A DNA stretch of 64,000 bases from Massilia sp. NR 4-1 (GTDB taxonomy: Bacteria; Pseudomonadota; Gammaproteobacteria; Burkholderiales; Burkholderiaceae_D): the NCBI RefSeq assembly GCF_001191005.1, contig NZ_CP012201.1, forward strand, positions 5,580,001 to 5,644,000, written 5' to 3'. The translations under genes were made by a program, and so were the position numbers. Numbering within the stretch: position 1 is the first letter of the stretch; each line of letters opens with the position of its first letter. Below the pieces are notes generated by a model that was given only the letters and a program-made list of their open reading frames with translations, searched no databases and had not been told where the DNA came from. Of this stretch, positions 50,944 to 61,020 are shown piece after piece.

Positions 50944-52671
50944 ATGGGGGGCTGGTGCCGACGCCTGTGGCAGCGGGCCGATACGCTGTCGGGATGGTGC
51001 TGGGCCGTATGGCTGGCGCCCCTGTTTGCCGGCTGCCTGGCGCTGGCGATGGGGCAGGACGATAACTGGGACCTGCACAACTACCATCTGTATAACCCGT
51101 TCGCCCTGCTGAACGGCAAGATCGGTTACGATCTGGCGCCCGGCCAGTGGCAAAGCTATTTCAATCCCACGCTCGACCTGCTGTACTACGGTCTGGTGAT
51201 GCACCTGCCGGCGCCGGTGGCCGGCTTCCTGATGGGGGTGCTGCACGGCTTGAACTTCCCGCTGCTGGCCGCCATCGGCCGCCGCCTGCTGCCGCCCGAT
51301 GCGGCGGGCCGGCCGCGCTATGGCCTGAGCCTGCTGCTCGCCCTGGCCGGCTGCCTGGGACCGGCCTATCTGTCGGAGATGGGCAACACCATGGGCGACA
51401 ACCTGACCGCCCTGTGCGTGCTGGGCGCCTTGCTGCTGATGCTGCGCCAGTCGCTGCCGCTGGCGGCGCCGGCCGCCGCCCTGGTCTGGCCACTGCTGGC
51501 CGGCCTGCTGGCCGGCTTCGGCACCGGCTTGAAGCTGACCAATGCCAGTTATGCGCTGGCACTGTGCCTGGCCCTGCTGGCCGTGCCCGGCAGCTGGGGC
51601 TTGCGCCTGCGCGCCGCCTTCGTCTTCGGCCTGGCCGTGCTGGCCGGCATCGCGCTCAGCTCCGGCCACTGGTTCTGGCGCATGTGGGAAGTGTTCGGCA
51701 ATCCGCTGTTCCCGCAGTTTAACCAGCTGTTCCAGGGCGAACTGGCGGCGCCGCTCGGTATCGGCGATACGGGCTGGCTGCCGCGCAGCTGGCGCGAGCG
51801 TTTGCTGTGGCCGTTTATTTTCACCTTCGATCCACGCCGGGTGAGCGAGCTGATGCTGCGCAATCCGCTGATGCCCCTGTTGTATCTGGCCGTGCTGGCG
51901 CTGGCGGCCGATGTGCTGCGGCGTGGCTGGCAGGCCGAGGGCAAGGCCCATGGGCGCCCGGCGGCGGCCGGCCCGCTGCTGACGCCGCAGGCGCGCCTGC
52001 TGCTGACCTTCATCGGCGTGGCCTATCTGATCTGGCTCAATCTGTTCAGCATTTACCGCTATCTGGTGCCGCTGGAATTGCTGGCGCCCCTGCTGTTCTG
52101 GCTGCTGGCGCGGCGCTTGACTAGGGGCGCGGGCCGTAGCGTGGCGGCCTTGCTGCTGCTGCTGGCCGCGTTGCCGCTGTATAGCTCCGGCAGTTGGGGC
52201 CATGCGCGCTGGACTTGGCGTGCCTTCGATGTGCAGGTGCCGACCTTCAGCCAGCCGGAACAGAGCATGGTGGTCACCGTGCATGGCGATCCGCCCATGG
52301 GCTGGCTGGTGCCGTTCTTCCCGCAGCGCCTGGCGTTTGTGGCGCTCGGTTCCGGCTTCCCGGAGTCGCCGGCCTTCCGTGCCCGCGTCGATGCCATGCT
52401 GGCCGCGCGCAGCGGGCCGAAATACGTGATGCTGCAAACCGACCGCCATCCGCCGCACGTGCCGCGCAGCGCGGCCGAGACGGACCAGGCGCGCCAGCGC
52501 AGCGCCGATGCGCTGCAGGCCGCCGCCGGCAAGCTGGCCGGCTACGGCCTGGGCGTGGAGGGCGCCGCCTGCCGCGACTATCCGGCCTGGGTCGGCAGCA
52601 CCTCCTGGACTTACCGCATGTGTCCGGTGTTCCGCCAGGCGTCCGGCGCTGCGGCGGGCGCCGCGCCTTAG
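50944..52671 (+). CDS. Multispanning GT-C-like glycosyltransferase, pair 1
   Basis: This 575-residue membrane protein has about ten hydrophobic helices. The first periplasmic loop reads GQDDNWDLHNYHLYNPFALL, with the paired Asp typical of GT-C transferases that use polyprenyl-phosphate sugars. The soluble C-terminal part (about residues 420-575) has no recognised domain. It starts immediately after the GT2 gene. Its 3' end overlaps the stop of the convergent second GT-C gene. It probably decorates a cell-surface glycan; the sugar is unknown. Confidence 0.75.
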   Translation: MGGWCRRLWQRADTLSGWCWAVWLAPLFAGCLALAMGQDDNWDLHNYHLYNPFALLNGKIGYDLAPGQWQSYFNPTLDLLYYGLVMHLPAPVAGFLMGVLHGLNFPLLAAIGRRLLPPDAAGRPRYGLSLLLALAGCLGPAYLSEMGNTMGDNLTALCVLGALLLMLRQSLPLAAPAAALVWPLLAGLLAGFGTGLKLTNASYALALCLALLAVPGSWGLRLRAAFVFGLAVLAGIALSSGHWFWRMWEVFGNPLFPQFNQLFQGELAAPLGIGDTGWLPRSWRERLLWPFIFTFDPRRVSELMLRNPLMPLLYLAVLALAADVLRRGWQAEGKAHGRPAAAGPLLTPQARLLLTFIGVAYLIWLNLFSIYRYLVPLELLAPLLFWLLARRLTRGAGRSVAALLLLLAALPLYSSGSWGHARWTWRAFDVQVPTFSQPEQSMVVTVHGDPPMGWLVPFFPQRLAFVALGSGFPESPAFRARVDAMLAARSGPKYVMLQTDRHPPHVPRSAAETDQARQRSADALQAAAGKLAGYGLGVEGAACRDYPAWVGSTSWTYRMCPVFRQASGAAAGAAP

Positions 52672-54761
52672 CGGCTGGCCTCGGCTGGCGCGGCGTGCGC
52701 CAGCACCTGCAGGCGGTAGAGCGCCAGGCCGAGCCGGCGCTCATCGTCGCTTTCGCCGCGCTGGCGCGGCGACACCGCTTGCGGCACGCGGATGCGCAGC
52801 GTGCGCGTGCCGGCCGCCGGCGCGAATTGCAGGTCGATCTTCTGGCGCTGGCCCGCCACGCGCACCTGCCGCGTTTCGCCGCCGAGGCGGAAGGTGAAGC
52901 TTTGGCCGGCATTCGGCCCATAGGCCGCCACGTCCAGCCGCAGCGTGCAGGCGGGCGGTAAATCCTGCTTGAACTCGAGCGTGATCTCATCCCCATCCGA
53001 CCAGCGGCCCCAGGCTTCCGCCCCGGCCAGGCCCTGCCTGGCCACCACGCTCCACTCCGCTTCCGGTTCATTGAAATTGGTGGGCCGGCGTTGGCCGCTC
53101 TCGGGCGCCAGCCGCGCCAGGGTATAGCCGCGCTGGCCGAGGTAGGCTTGGGCGCCGGCCGGCAGGTGGTAGTCGCCGAACGCCAGCACCCAGGCGTCCG
53201 CTCCGCCCAGCTCCTCGTTGTCGAGCCGGTGGCCCTGGGGCCGCAGCAGCAGCGCGGTGCGCGCATTGTCGACAAAGAAGCGGGTCTTGAACAGGGCGGC
53301 GGCATTGTCGCCGACCAGGGTCAGGTGGCTGGTTTCGGCCGGCGTCAGGTAATGGCGCACCACTTGTCCGGCCTGGGCGTGCAGGTCGGGGCGCAGGGTC
53401 TGGCGCAGCGCGACGTTGAGCTGGTAGCCGGCTGCCAGCACAAAGAGCGGGAGCAGGCCGAACAGGTAGAGGCGGGCGCCGCGGCGCGGCGCGCCCAGCC
53501 AAAGCAGCAGACACAGCACACCGAGGCCGGCCAGGCTGTAGCGCAGCGGCGCGCTGCTGGCCGCGCCGAACAGCTCGGGGCTGTCGATATAGTTGGGGGT
53601 GAAGCCCGCCAGTTGCACGGCGCCATAGGCCAGCAGGCCCGCCGGCACCAGGCTGGCCAGCAGGCGCGCCAGGCGCGGCGCCGGCGCCGGCACGGCGTCG
53701 GCCTGGGCCGCCGCCAGGATCAGGAAGAGCGGCAGGATGAAATCGTAGTAGCGCATATGCAGGCGCGCCGTGCTTTCCGCGCCGTGGCCCGCCACCATGG
53801 CGGTAAACAGCACGGTCATGGCCAGCAGCTGGCCCAGCATCAGGACACTGTACAGGGCCAGCGCCTGCAGCGGCCGTGGGCTGGCCGCACGCTGCCGGCG
53901 GCTCAAGCCCAGCAGCAGCAAGCCGGCCAATGGCAGGCCCAGCAGCAGCGCCAGCGCCATCAGGTGGCCGCCCAGATTGGCCAGCGCCGGCAGCAGCAGG
54001 GCCGGCAGGCTGGCCGGAAGCTGGGCTGGCGTCTGGCCGGCATACAGCGTTCCGGTCAGGCTCAGGCTGGCGGGACCGGCGAGCAGATAGCCGAGGCCGA
54101 AGCGCACGGCCAGCATCAGCGCGCTGCTCAGGCCGGCTAGCCCCAGGCCGCGCGCCAGCCAGGGTGCGCCGGGCGCGCGCGCGGCATGGCTGCAATACAG
54201 CAGGAACAAGGCGTAGCCGGGCAGCAGGAACAGGGCGTGCAGCTTGACCAGGAACAGCAGGCCGAGCAGCACCCCGCCGAGGCTGGCGCGCCGCCAGTCG
54301 GGCCGCTCATGGATCTGCAAGGCATGCCAGCTCAGCAGCCAGAAGCCCCAGTAATACATGGCTTCCGGCATGAAGAAGGCGGTATAGCTGTTGGCCGGGC
54401 GCAGCAGCGACAGCAGGGCGACCCAGGCCGCTAGCGGGCGCGCGCAGACCCGCCGCGCCAGCAGGTAGATGAAGGGCGTGCTGGCCACGAAGAACAGCAC
54501 GTTCAGGCTGCGCGCGCATTCCAGGAAGCCTTCGCCGCACTGGTTGGTGCCGCGGTAGAACAGGAAATACAGATAGGAGGGCAGCGGCGCCTCGCGCAGC
54601 GGCAGCAGGCGCGCCGCGCTGCTATAGCTCCATTCATCGCCGAAGATGCTGGGGTAGAGGCCGGTATTGCGCAGCGTCAGGTAGACGAAGGCGAGGAATA
54701 GGCTCAGCAGGCCGAGGCTGCGGAAGGCGGCTGGCGTCAGCCGGGTGGGGGCAGCGGTCAT
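52668..54761 (-). CDS. Multispanning GT-C-like glycosyltransferase with C-terminal beta domain, pair 2
   Basis: This 697-residue protein starts at the ATG at 54761. An N-terminal helix is followed by NTGLYPSIFGDEWSYSSAAR with the acidic GT-C loop; about ten membrane helices follow, with conserved PEAMYYWGFWL. The last 180 or so residues form a soluble beta-rich domain (WGRWSDGDEITLEFKQDLPP; SFTFRLGGETRQVRVAGQ) resembling the DUF7024 type seen at the end of some GT-C proteins. It follows the GT2 gene of pair 2 by 47 bp and converges on pair 1. It is a probable glycan-modifying transferase. Confidence 0.78.
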   Translation of the reverse strand: MTAAPTRLTPAAFRSLGLLSLFLAFVYLTLRNTGLYPSIFGDEWSYSSAARLLPLREAPLPSYLYFLFYRGTNQCGEGFLECARSLNVLFFVASTPFIYLLARRVCARPLAAWVALLSLLRPANSYTAFFMPEAMYYWGFWLLSWHALQIHERPDWRRASLGGVLLGLLFLVKLHALFLLPGYALFLLYCSHAARAPGAPWLARGLGLAGLSSALMLAVRFGLGYLLAGPASLSLTGTLYAGQTPAQLPASLPALLLPALANLGGHLMALALLLGLPLAGLLLLGLSRRQRAASPRPLQALALYSVLMLGQLLAMTVLFTAMVAGHGAESTARLHMRYYDFILPLFLILAAAQADAVPAPAPRLARLLASLVPAGLLAYGAVQLAGFTPNYIDSPELFGAASSAPLRYSLAGLGVLCLLLWLGAPRRGARLYLFGLLPLFVLAAGYQLNVALRQTLRPDLHAQAGQVVRHYLTPAETSHLTLVGDNAAALFKTRFFVDNARTALLLRPQGHRLDNEELGGADAWVLAFGDYHLPAGAQAYLGQRGYTLARLAPESGQRRPTNFNEPEAEWSVVARQGLAGAEAWGRWSDGDEITLEFKQDLPPACTLRLDVAAYGPNAGQSFTFRLGGETRQVRVAGQRQKIDLQFAPAAGTRTLRIRVPQAVSPRQRGESDDERRLGLALYRLQVLAHAAPAEASR

Positions 54762-54808
54762 GGGGGCGGGACCCTTTCTGGTGGGCGAAACGGGGCGGTC
54801 GCCGGCGT

Positions 54809-55810
54809 TCAATCCTGTAGCAGCAGGATGCGGCCTTGCTGGCGGCGGTGGATGGGGCGGCGCGGCACGGCGGCGATATCGTAGGCGAGGAAGGCCAGCA
54901 GCAACTGCAGGCCCATCAGCACCGACAGGCCCGACAGCATGACCGTGCCGGCCGGGGTCGGCACATCGAGGCGGGCCGAATGCACCCAATGCCACAGGCC
55001 GTAGCTGCCGCCCGCCAGCAGCAGGCCGAGGCCGAGCGGGGCTTCGATCGAGGCCAGCGACATATTGCGTAAATAATAATTGTAGAACAGCCGCTTGGCG
55101 AAATTGCGGACATGCTTGAATGCAAATTCCGTAATGATGCGGGAAATCTTTAAATTGCTGGCCTCGTCGCCGTAATGGGCATCCATCGGCACGTCGATCA
55201 CCACCGCATGCAAGGTGTTCAGGCGGAACAGCATATCGGTTTCAAAGAAATAGCGCGGGCTGATCTTGGCGAAGGGCAGTTGCCGCGCCACATCGGCGTG
55301 GATGGCGGTATAGCCGTTGGTGGGATCGAACACATTCCAGTAGCCGGAGGACAGCTTGTTGAGCAGCGAGAGCATGGCGTTGCCGAACAGGCGCAGCGGC
55401 GGCATCTGGCGGATCTGTTCCAGGTTGAAGAAGCGGTTGCCCTTGGTGTAGTCGGCCTGGCCGGCCAGGATCGGCTCGACGATGGCCGGCAGCAGGGCCG
55501 GGTCCATCTGGCCATCGCCATCGATCTTGACGATCAGGTCGGCCCCGGCCGCCAGGGCGGCGCGGTAGCCGCTCATCACGGCCCCGCCCACGCCCTGGTT
55601 GACGGCGTGGCGCAGCAGCGTCACGCGCGCGTCGCGACACTGGGCCGCGACCACGTCGCCCGAGCCATCCGGGCAATGGTCGTCCACCACATAAATATGC
55701 TGCACTTCCGGGCCGATGGCGCCGATCACGCCCAGAATCTGGCGCGTCACCTTATAACAGGGAATGACCACGGCAATCACCGGCCGGCGCGGCAAGGATA
55801 TATCGTTCAT
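54809..55810 (-). CDS. Glycosyltransferase family 2 (DPM1/GtrB-like), pair 2
   Basis: This 333-residue protein has VIAVVIPCYKVTRQILGVIG, VVDDHCPDGSGDVVAAQC, IVKIDGDGQMDPALLPAIVE (DxD) and NPTNGYTAI-like acceptor-region sequence, then two C-terminal helices (LGLGLLLAGGSYGLWHWVH; LSVLMGLQLLLAFLAYDIAA). It is the likely source of polyprenyl-phosphate sugar for the GT-C protein downstream. A 96-bp A+T-rich gap separates it from the three-domain glycosyltransferase on the same strand, so it may have its own promoter. Confidence 0.9.
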   Translation of the reverse strand: MNDISLPRRPVIAVVIPCYKVTRQILGVIGAIGPEVQHIYVVDDHCPDGSGDVVAAQCRDARVTLLRHAVNQGVGGAVMSGYRAALAAGADLIVKIDGDGQMDPALLPAIVEPILAGQADYTKGNRFFNLEQIRQMPPLRLFGNAMLSLLNKLSSGYWNVFDPTNGYTAIHADVARQLPFAKISPRYFFETDMLFRLNTLHAVVIDVPMDAHYGDEASNLKISRIITEFAFKHVRNFAKRLFYNYYLRNMSLASIEAPLGLGLLLAGGSYGLWHWVHSARLDVPTPAGTVMLSGLSVLMGLQLLLAFLAYDIAAVPRRPIHRRQQGRILLLQD

Positions 55811-55906
55811 ATATCGTTTAGATATTGGTCACAGGCATGGAATATGTCGAAGCCCGCTCCCCATTATACTGAAACGATTAATTTTGATATTTTAATTAAT
55901 AAATGC

Positions 55907-58900
55907 TTATGCCAGCGCGGCGGTCGGCCCTTCCAGCAAGTCCAGCAGGCGCTGCACATTCTCGCGCCAGGTGATCCAGGCCAGGCCGGCCGTCCGGCTG
56001 GCGGGCGGCGGCGCCGCCAGCCAGGCGCGCACGGCCTGCGCCAGGTCTTCGCCGTCGAGGCCGCTGAAGTAGACGGCCGCGGTACCGGCCACCTCGCGGA
56101 AGACCGGGATATCGCGCACCAGCAGCGGCAGGCCGAAGCGCGCGCCTTCGATCAGGGGCAGGCCGAAGCCTTCGCCCTCGCTCGGCGCCAGCAGGCAGGC
56201 GCTGGCCTGGTAAATCTGCTGCAGCAGGGCGTCGTCGACGCCGCGCAGCCAGAACAGGCGGCGCCCCAGTTCCGGATGGTTTTCCAGGCGCTGCACGATG
56301 CGCGGAATGGTGCGCCGCTCGGCCGCTGGCAGCGGCCGCCAGCCTTCGTTGCCGACGATGACTAGCTGGGCGTTGCCGCCCTCGGCCCACAGGCGCTCGA
56401 AGGCGTCGAGCGCCTGCAGATGGCCTTTGCGCGGTTCGATGGTGCCCACCATCAGGAAGCTGGGCGCGCCGGCCAGCTGGGCCAGCAGCGCGGTGTCGGC
56501 CGGCGGCGGCACGGTGGCCGGCGCCGCGCCCGCTTCGGCCACGATGTCGGCGCCGTGGTGCAGCACCGCCAGCTGCGGCGCGGCGCCGCGCGTGGCAGCG
56601 GTGGCAGTGGTGGCGGCCGGCGCCGCCAGCCAGGCCGCCAGCTCGTCGCGCACGGCGGCCGAGATGCACAGCAGGCAGTCGGCCTCGGCGGCGATGCAGG
56701 CCAGCCAGGCGCCATGGGTCAGGTCGGCGCGCGGCGGGAAGAATTCGGGCCGCAGCACCGGCAGCAGATCGTGCACCAGGAAATTCACGGCCACGCCGCG
56801 CGCGCGCAGATTGGCGTACACGCCGGCGTGGGCGGCCGCCATCACCGCGCCGGGCGAATAGTCGGCGCTGTAGAACAGGTCGCCCGCCTGCAGGTCGAGC
56901 AGCGGATCGTCGCCGTGCAGGTGGTCGGCGGCGCCGGTCAGGCGCCAGGCGTAGTTGCGCGCATAGCGGTAATGCCAGTGGCCGCCCTCATCGCTCAGAT
57001 ACACCGGTTCCACGCGCAGGCCGGGCCGTTCGAGCTGCAGCAATTCCAGCAGCTGGGTGCGCACCACGCGTTCGATGCCGGTCTTCAAGTCGTGGCGCGC
57101 GATGGCCGTGACATCGACCAGCAGCTGGCGCGGCGCCAATGCATCGGGCGCGCGCGCCACGCAGCGCGCCAGCTGCTGCAGCTGGGGCTCGTCCGGCGCG
57201 GCCGCGGCTTCGGCGGCCAGCTGCGCATACAGGGCCGGCCGTCCGGCCGTCGCTTGCAGCAGGGCCAGGTCGAGCGCATCGCGGTAGAGGCCGGCGCAGT
57301 AGGCCGGGCTGTGCTGCGTGTGCAGGAGGGCGGCGGCAGCCTGGCCCAGCTGGGCGCGCCGCGCCGCATCGCCGTGCAGCGCTTCCAGCGCGGCGGCCAG
57401 CGCGGCCTGGCTGAAGCGCTCGTCGAGGCGGTAGACGCTGTCGGCCGGCAGCGCCGCCATCGACCCGTTGGCGTTGACGATGGTGGGCAAGCCATAGTTC
57501 ATGCAATCGAGCACGGCGGCCGAGGTCTCGCCGCGCGAAATGCTGCGCAGCTGCACGCCGGCGTCGGCCGCCTGCAGATAGCGCTGGTAATCGGCTTCGT
57601 CGGTCCAGCCGGCGATGCGGATGCGCGTGCCGGCGCCGGCGGCGCGGATGGCGGCCGTCATCTGCAGCCCGTAGTCGCCGCCGTGGTTGGCGCCGACAAA
57701 CACCAGTTCGCAGCGCGCATCCTGGTGCAGGGCCGAGGCCAGCCAGGCGTGCAGCAATTCCAGGCTGTGTTTGGTGGGCGCGATGAAGCCGAAGGTGCAG
57801 ACCAGGAAACGGTCGGCGCCGATGCCGAGCGCGGCGCGCGCGGCGGCGCGCTGGCCCAGCAAGGGCGCGCTGCGCGGCAGCGGCACCACGCTCCAGTTGT
57901 GCGTCGCCTGCGGACCATACCAGTGAGCGGCCAGCTCGCGCGCATGTTCGGAGTGGACGATGACGCGGGTGGCGCCTTCCAGCACCTCCAGATTGCAGGG
58001 GTAGCGGTCCTTGGCGGCTTCCTGGCCGGCGGCATCGAGGCCGGCCTGCAGCGCCGCATAGCCGTGGCTGTGCTGCAGCGCGCGGTGCCAGGCGCCGGGC
58101 AGGCCGCCCGTCATCTGTTCATAGGCCAGCACGCTGCTCAGGAAGAAGTCGTGCAGCACCACCACGCCCGGGTGCTCCTGCAGCAGGGCGAACATATGGC
58201 TGTGGAAGGGGCTGTTGCCGAACTGGTAGAGGATTTGCGCGTACTCGTGGGCGTGCGCGCGGAACCAGGCCACGCTGCGGCGCGGCAGCGCCGCCAGCTC
58301 GGGCGCCAGCTGCAGCTGTTCCTGCTGCAGCACCAGCTCGATGTCGAAATAGGGCAGCAGGGCCGGCAGCAACTGGGCGGCGTAGTCGGCGATGCCGGTG
58401 CGCTCGGGCGGCAGCGGCGTGACGAAGGCCAGGCGCCGCTTGCGCGCCGGCGCCGCCAGCTGCCGCAAGGCGGCCTGTTCGGCGGCGTCGGCCTGCTGCG
58501 CCAGCTGCTCCAGCGCGCGCAGCGCGCGCCGGCCGCTGTGGTCCCAGGAAAAGCGCGCCGCCTGCTGGCGGCCGTGCGCGCGCAAGCGCTGCTGCAAGGC
58601 CGCATCGCCCAGCACTTCGGTGATGCGGGCGGCGATGGCGGCCGGGTCGGCGGCGTCGAACAGCGCTTCGGCGCAGCCGATCACTTCCGGGATGCTGGTA
58701 TTGTCGGCGCCGATCACCAGCGCGCCGCACGCCATCGCTTCCAGCGCCGGCAGGCCGAAGCCCTCGTGCTTGGAGGGGAAGATGAAGAGGGTGGCGGCGC
58801 GGTACAGGTCGATCAGCTCGCGGTCGCTGACATAGCCGGTCAGGATCAGCTCGCCCGGCGCCAGGCCGCAGCGGCGCGCATGCTGTTCGAGCTGGGCGCG

Positions 58901-59713
58901 CTCGCGTTCGCCGATCTTGCTGGCGATCAGCAACTGGTGCGCCATGCGCTGGGCCGGCGGCAACAGGCTGAAGGCGCTGATCAAGCCGTCGATATTCTTG
59001 CGTGCATCGAAGCCGCCCGGCGCGTACATCAGGAAGGGGCGCGCGATGGCAAAGCGGGCGTGCAGCGCGGCCAGTTGGTCGGCGTCGAGCTGGCCGGGCT
59101 GGAAGCTCTCGTCCACGGCGGTCGAGATCGACACCACCTGTTCCGGCGCCAGGCCGAGCGCCTGCAGCGCTTCCAGGCGCGAATAGTCGGAGATCGACAG
59201 CAGCAGGCCGGCGCGGCGCAGCGAGACGATCTTGCGCTCGTAATAGGCGCGCTGGGCCGGTAGCGCCAAGTAGGCGTCCGGGTTGAGGAAGGGGATCAGG
59301 TCGTACAGCACGGCGGCGCAGCGCGCGCCGCCCACGGCGCGCCCGATCGAGGTCACGCTGTCGTCGACATAGCCTTCGAACAGGCTGGTCACGAGCACGG
59401 CGTCCGGCTGCAGGCGGGCGATGAAGTGCTCGCGCAGCAGTTCGCTGGCGCGCGCGTTCGGGCTGTGCTCGGGCGCCATCTCGGCGGCCGGGCCGGCGAT
59501 GTCGAACACATGGATGTGCTGGCGCGGCACCAGGCCGGCGAAGGCGTGCCGGATGTCCTCGATCGCCGCCCCCAGGGCAGCGTTCAGCACCAGCCGGATT
59601 TCGTGCGGGCCGGCATTGCGCGCCATGCCCAGGGCCAGCGCCAGCGAGTAGCGGCCGATGCCGCGGAAACGGCTTTCCGATTGGGCGCCCTGCAGGTCGA
59701 TCACTATCCGCAT
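55907..59713 (-). CDS. Three-domain glycosyltransferase (GT4-type domains) for polysaccharide chain synthesis
   Basis: This 1268-residue cytoplasmic protein has three GT-B fold domains. Domain 1 (about residues 1-390) begins MRIVIDLQGAQSESRFRGIG and has the donor-site motif KHEGFGLPALEAMACG near 310. Domain 2 (about 400-800) starts RLAFVTPLPPERTGIADYAA and carries TSAAVLDCMNYGLPTIVNAN near 730. Domain 3 (about 860-1268) has PSEGEGFGLPLIEGARFGLP near 1185. Multi-domain transferases like WbdA build the repeat units of ABC-exported O-polysaccharides. I chose the ATG at 59713, which shares one base with the methyltransferase stop; a longer open frame exists but overlaps that gene. Confidence 0.9.
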   Translation of the reverse strand: MRIVIDLQGAQSESRFRGIGRYSLALALGMARNAGPHEIRLVLNAALGAAIEDIRHAFAGLVPRQHIHVFDIAGPAAEMAPEHSPNARASELLREHFIARLQPDAVLVTSLFEGYVDDSVTSIGRAVGGARCAAVLYDLIPFLNPDAYLALPAQRAYYERKIVSLRRAGLLLSISDYSRLEALQALGLAPEQVVSISTAVDESFQPGQLDADQLAALHARFAIARPFLMYAPGGFDARKNIDGLISAFSLLPPAQRMAHQLLIASKIGERERAQLEQHARRCGLAPGELILTGYVSDRELIDLYRAATLFIFPSKHEGFGLPALEAMACGALVIGADNTSIPEVIGCAEALFDAADPAAIAARITEVLGDAALQQRLRAHGRQQAARFSWDHSGRRALRALEQLAQQADAAEQAALRQLAAPARKRRLAFVTPLPPERTGIADYAAQLLPALLPYFDIELVLQQEQLQLAPELAALPRRSVAWFRAHAHEYAQILYQFGNSPFHSHMFALLQEHPGVVVLHDFFLSSVLAYEQMTGGLPGAWHRALQHSHGYAALQAGLDAAGQEAAKDRYPCNLEVLEGATRVIVHSEHARELAAHWYGPQATHNWSVVPLPRSAPLLGQRAAARAALGIGADRFLVCTFGFIAPTKHSLELLHAWLASALHQDARCELVFVGANHGGDYGLQMTAAIRAAGAGTRIRIAGWTDEADYQRYLQAADAGVQLRSISRGETSAAVLDCMNYGLPTIVNANGSMAALPADSVYRLDERFSQAALAAALEALHGDAARRAQLGQAAAALLHTQHSPAYCAGLYRDALDLALLQATAGRPALYAQLAAEAAAAPDEPQLQQLARCVARAPDALAPRQLLVDVTAIARHDLKTGIERVVRTQLLELLQLERPGLRVEPVYLSDEGGHWHYRYARNYAWRLTGAADHLHGDDPLLDLQAGDLFYSADYSPGAVMAAAHAGVYANLRARGVAVNFLVHDLLPVLRPEFFPPRADLTHGAWLACIAAEADCLLCISAAVRDELAAWLAAPAATTATAATRGAAPQLAVLHHGADIVAEAGAAPATVPPPADTALLAQLAGAPSFLMVGTIEPRKGHLQALDAFERLWAEGGNAQLVIVGNEGWRPLPAAERRTIPRIVQRLENHPELGRRLFWLRGVDDALLQQIYQASACLLAPSEGEGFGLPLIEGARFGLPLLVRDIPVFREVAGTAAVYFSGLDGEDLAQAVRAWLAAPPPASRTAGLAWITWRENVQRLLDLLEGPTAALA

Positions 59714-61020
59714 CAGTTCTTCCTTGTCTGGTAGGCTTTCTTCAGCTCGTGGTAGGCGCGCGTGGCGCGCGGCGACAGCGCGCCATGGACTTCGGCGGCG
59801 GCGGCGCGCGCCGATTCGGCGGCCGCCTGGTACAGCAGGCCCTGCATGCGCGCTTGCAGGCCGGGCAGGTGTTGCAGCACGGCGCGCGCCAGGCGTTTGA
59901 CGCGCGGCCGGCGCAGCACGGCGCGCGCCAGGCCCAGCACGGCGCCCTTGAGGCGGCGTTGCAGGCCGCTGCGCAGGCGGCCCTCGCGCCGCGCCGCCTG
60001 CAGGCGGCGCGGCCAAGCCATCAGCCAGCGCAGCGGCGCCGTGATGCGCCAGGAAGTGCTGTCCAGCAGGTCGACCACGCGCTGGCTCATGGCCGCGGCA
60101 TACGCTTCGTTCTGCGCCAGGCGCTGCTCCAGGCGGGCGCTGTCGGCGCGCAGGGCGGCCAGGGCGTCCTCCTGGCGCGCCAGGGCGCTGTGGGCGGCGC
60201 CGATCTCGGCCATCTGGCGCGCGAAGATGGCATGGATTTCCGCATGCTGGCGCGCCGCCTGCGCGTCGTAGCGCTGGGCCAGGGTGCCCAGCGCCACGCC
60301 ATAGCTGGCGGCGAAGCTGGCGTCGAAGGCGGCCAGCAGCGCGGCCGGCGCGGCCTTTTGCGCGACGATGCTGTAGTCCGGGCTCGGTCCTTCGAGCACC
60401 GTGATCAGGCCCACCGGCGCGGCCGTGTGCAGCTGCGGGTCTTCCTGCAGGCGCACGATCTGCTGGCGCGCGAAGCCGGCATGTTCGGCGGCGAAGGCCA
60501 GCAGATTGGGCGGCAGCGGATGCAGGTGGGACGGGTCCATATAAAAGCTGGTCGCGCCCACCGTCAGGTTTTCCGGGTTCGGCGTTTCCATGATCAGCAG
60601 GCCGCCCGGCTGCAGCGCGCGCAGGGCCTCGCTGGCCAGCTCGCGCACCAGGTCGAAGGGGATATGCTCGACCAGGTGGAAGGCCGAGACGATGGCCAGG
60701 CTGTGGTCGGGCTGGGCGCGCAGCGCGCTCAGCGCGTCGGCCAGCTCGACGTCCAGGCCGCGCTCGTGGCAGGCCGCCAGCATGCCCGCGTCGAGGTCGA
60801 TGCCGCGCGCGGCAAAGCCCTGCTCGCCCAGCAGTTCGAGCCATTCGCCGCGGCCGCAGCCGAGGTCGAGGGCGGCCGGGCGCGGGCCCGGCGCGGCCTG
60901 CGCCAGCAGCGGCGCGATGAAGGGCAGGTAGGCGCGCAGCCGGTCCTTGATGGTGGCGCGCGCGCCGCGGTAGCGGTCTTCGAAGGCGCGGTAGAACGGT
61001 TGGCTTGCGATGGACGTCAT
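59713..61020 (-). CDS. Class I SAM methyltransferase with C-terminal coiled coil, possible chain-length terminator
   Basis: This 435-residue protein has an N-terminal Rossmann methyltransferase: LDLGCGRGEWLELLGEQGF (SAM motif I, residues 51-69), FHLVEHIPFDLVRELASEAL and METPNPENLTVGATSFYMDP. Residues about 245-318 form a heptad-rich coiled coil (ARQEDALAALRADSARLEQR). STSWRITAPLRWL and a basic C-terminal tail follow. This resembles WbdD-type proteins, which cap and measure O-polysaccharide chains with a methyltransferase plus coiled coil; no kinase domain is seen. Its start overlaps the wzt stop (ATGA). Confidence 0.85.
   Translation of the reverse strand: MTSIASQPFYRAFEDRYRGARATIKDRLRAYLPFIAPLLAQAAPGPRPAALDLGCGRGEWLELLGEQGFAARGIDLDAGMLAACHERGLDVELADALSALRAQPDHSLAIVSAFHLVEHIPFDLVRELASEALRALQPGGLLIMETPNPENLTVGATSFYMDPSHLHPLPPNLLAFAAEHAGFARQQIVRLQEDPQLHTAAPVGLITVLEGPSPDYSIVAQKAAPAALLAAFDASFAASYGVALGTLAQRYDAQAARQHAEIHAIFARQMAEIGAAHSALARQEDALAALRADSARLEQRLAQNEAYAAAMSQRVVDLLDSTSWRITAPLRWLMAWPRRLQAARREGRLRSGLQRRLKGAVLGLARAVLRRPRVKRLARAVLQHLPGLQARMQGLLYQAAAESARAAAAEVHGALSPRATRAYHELKKAYQTRKN

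Noticed and set aside
59714..60844. In-frame N-terminal extension of the three-domain glycosyltransferase to 1645 residues
   Set aside because: The extension overlaps the methyltransferase gene in another frame and is Arg/Ala/Gly-rich without motifs; the ATG at 59713 sits at a one-base operon overlap.
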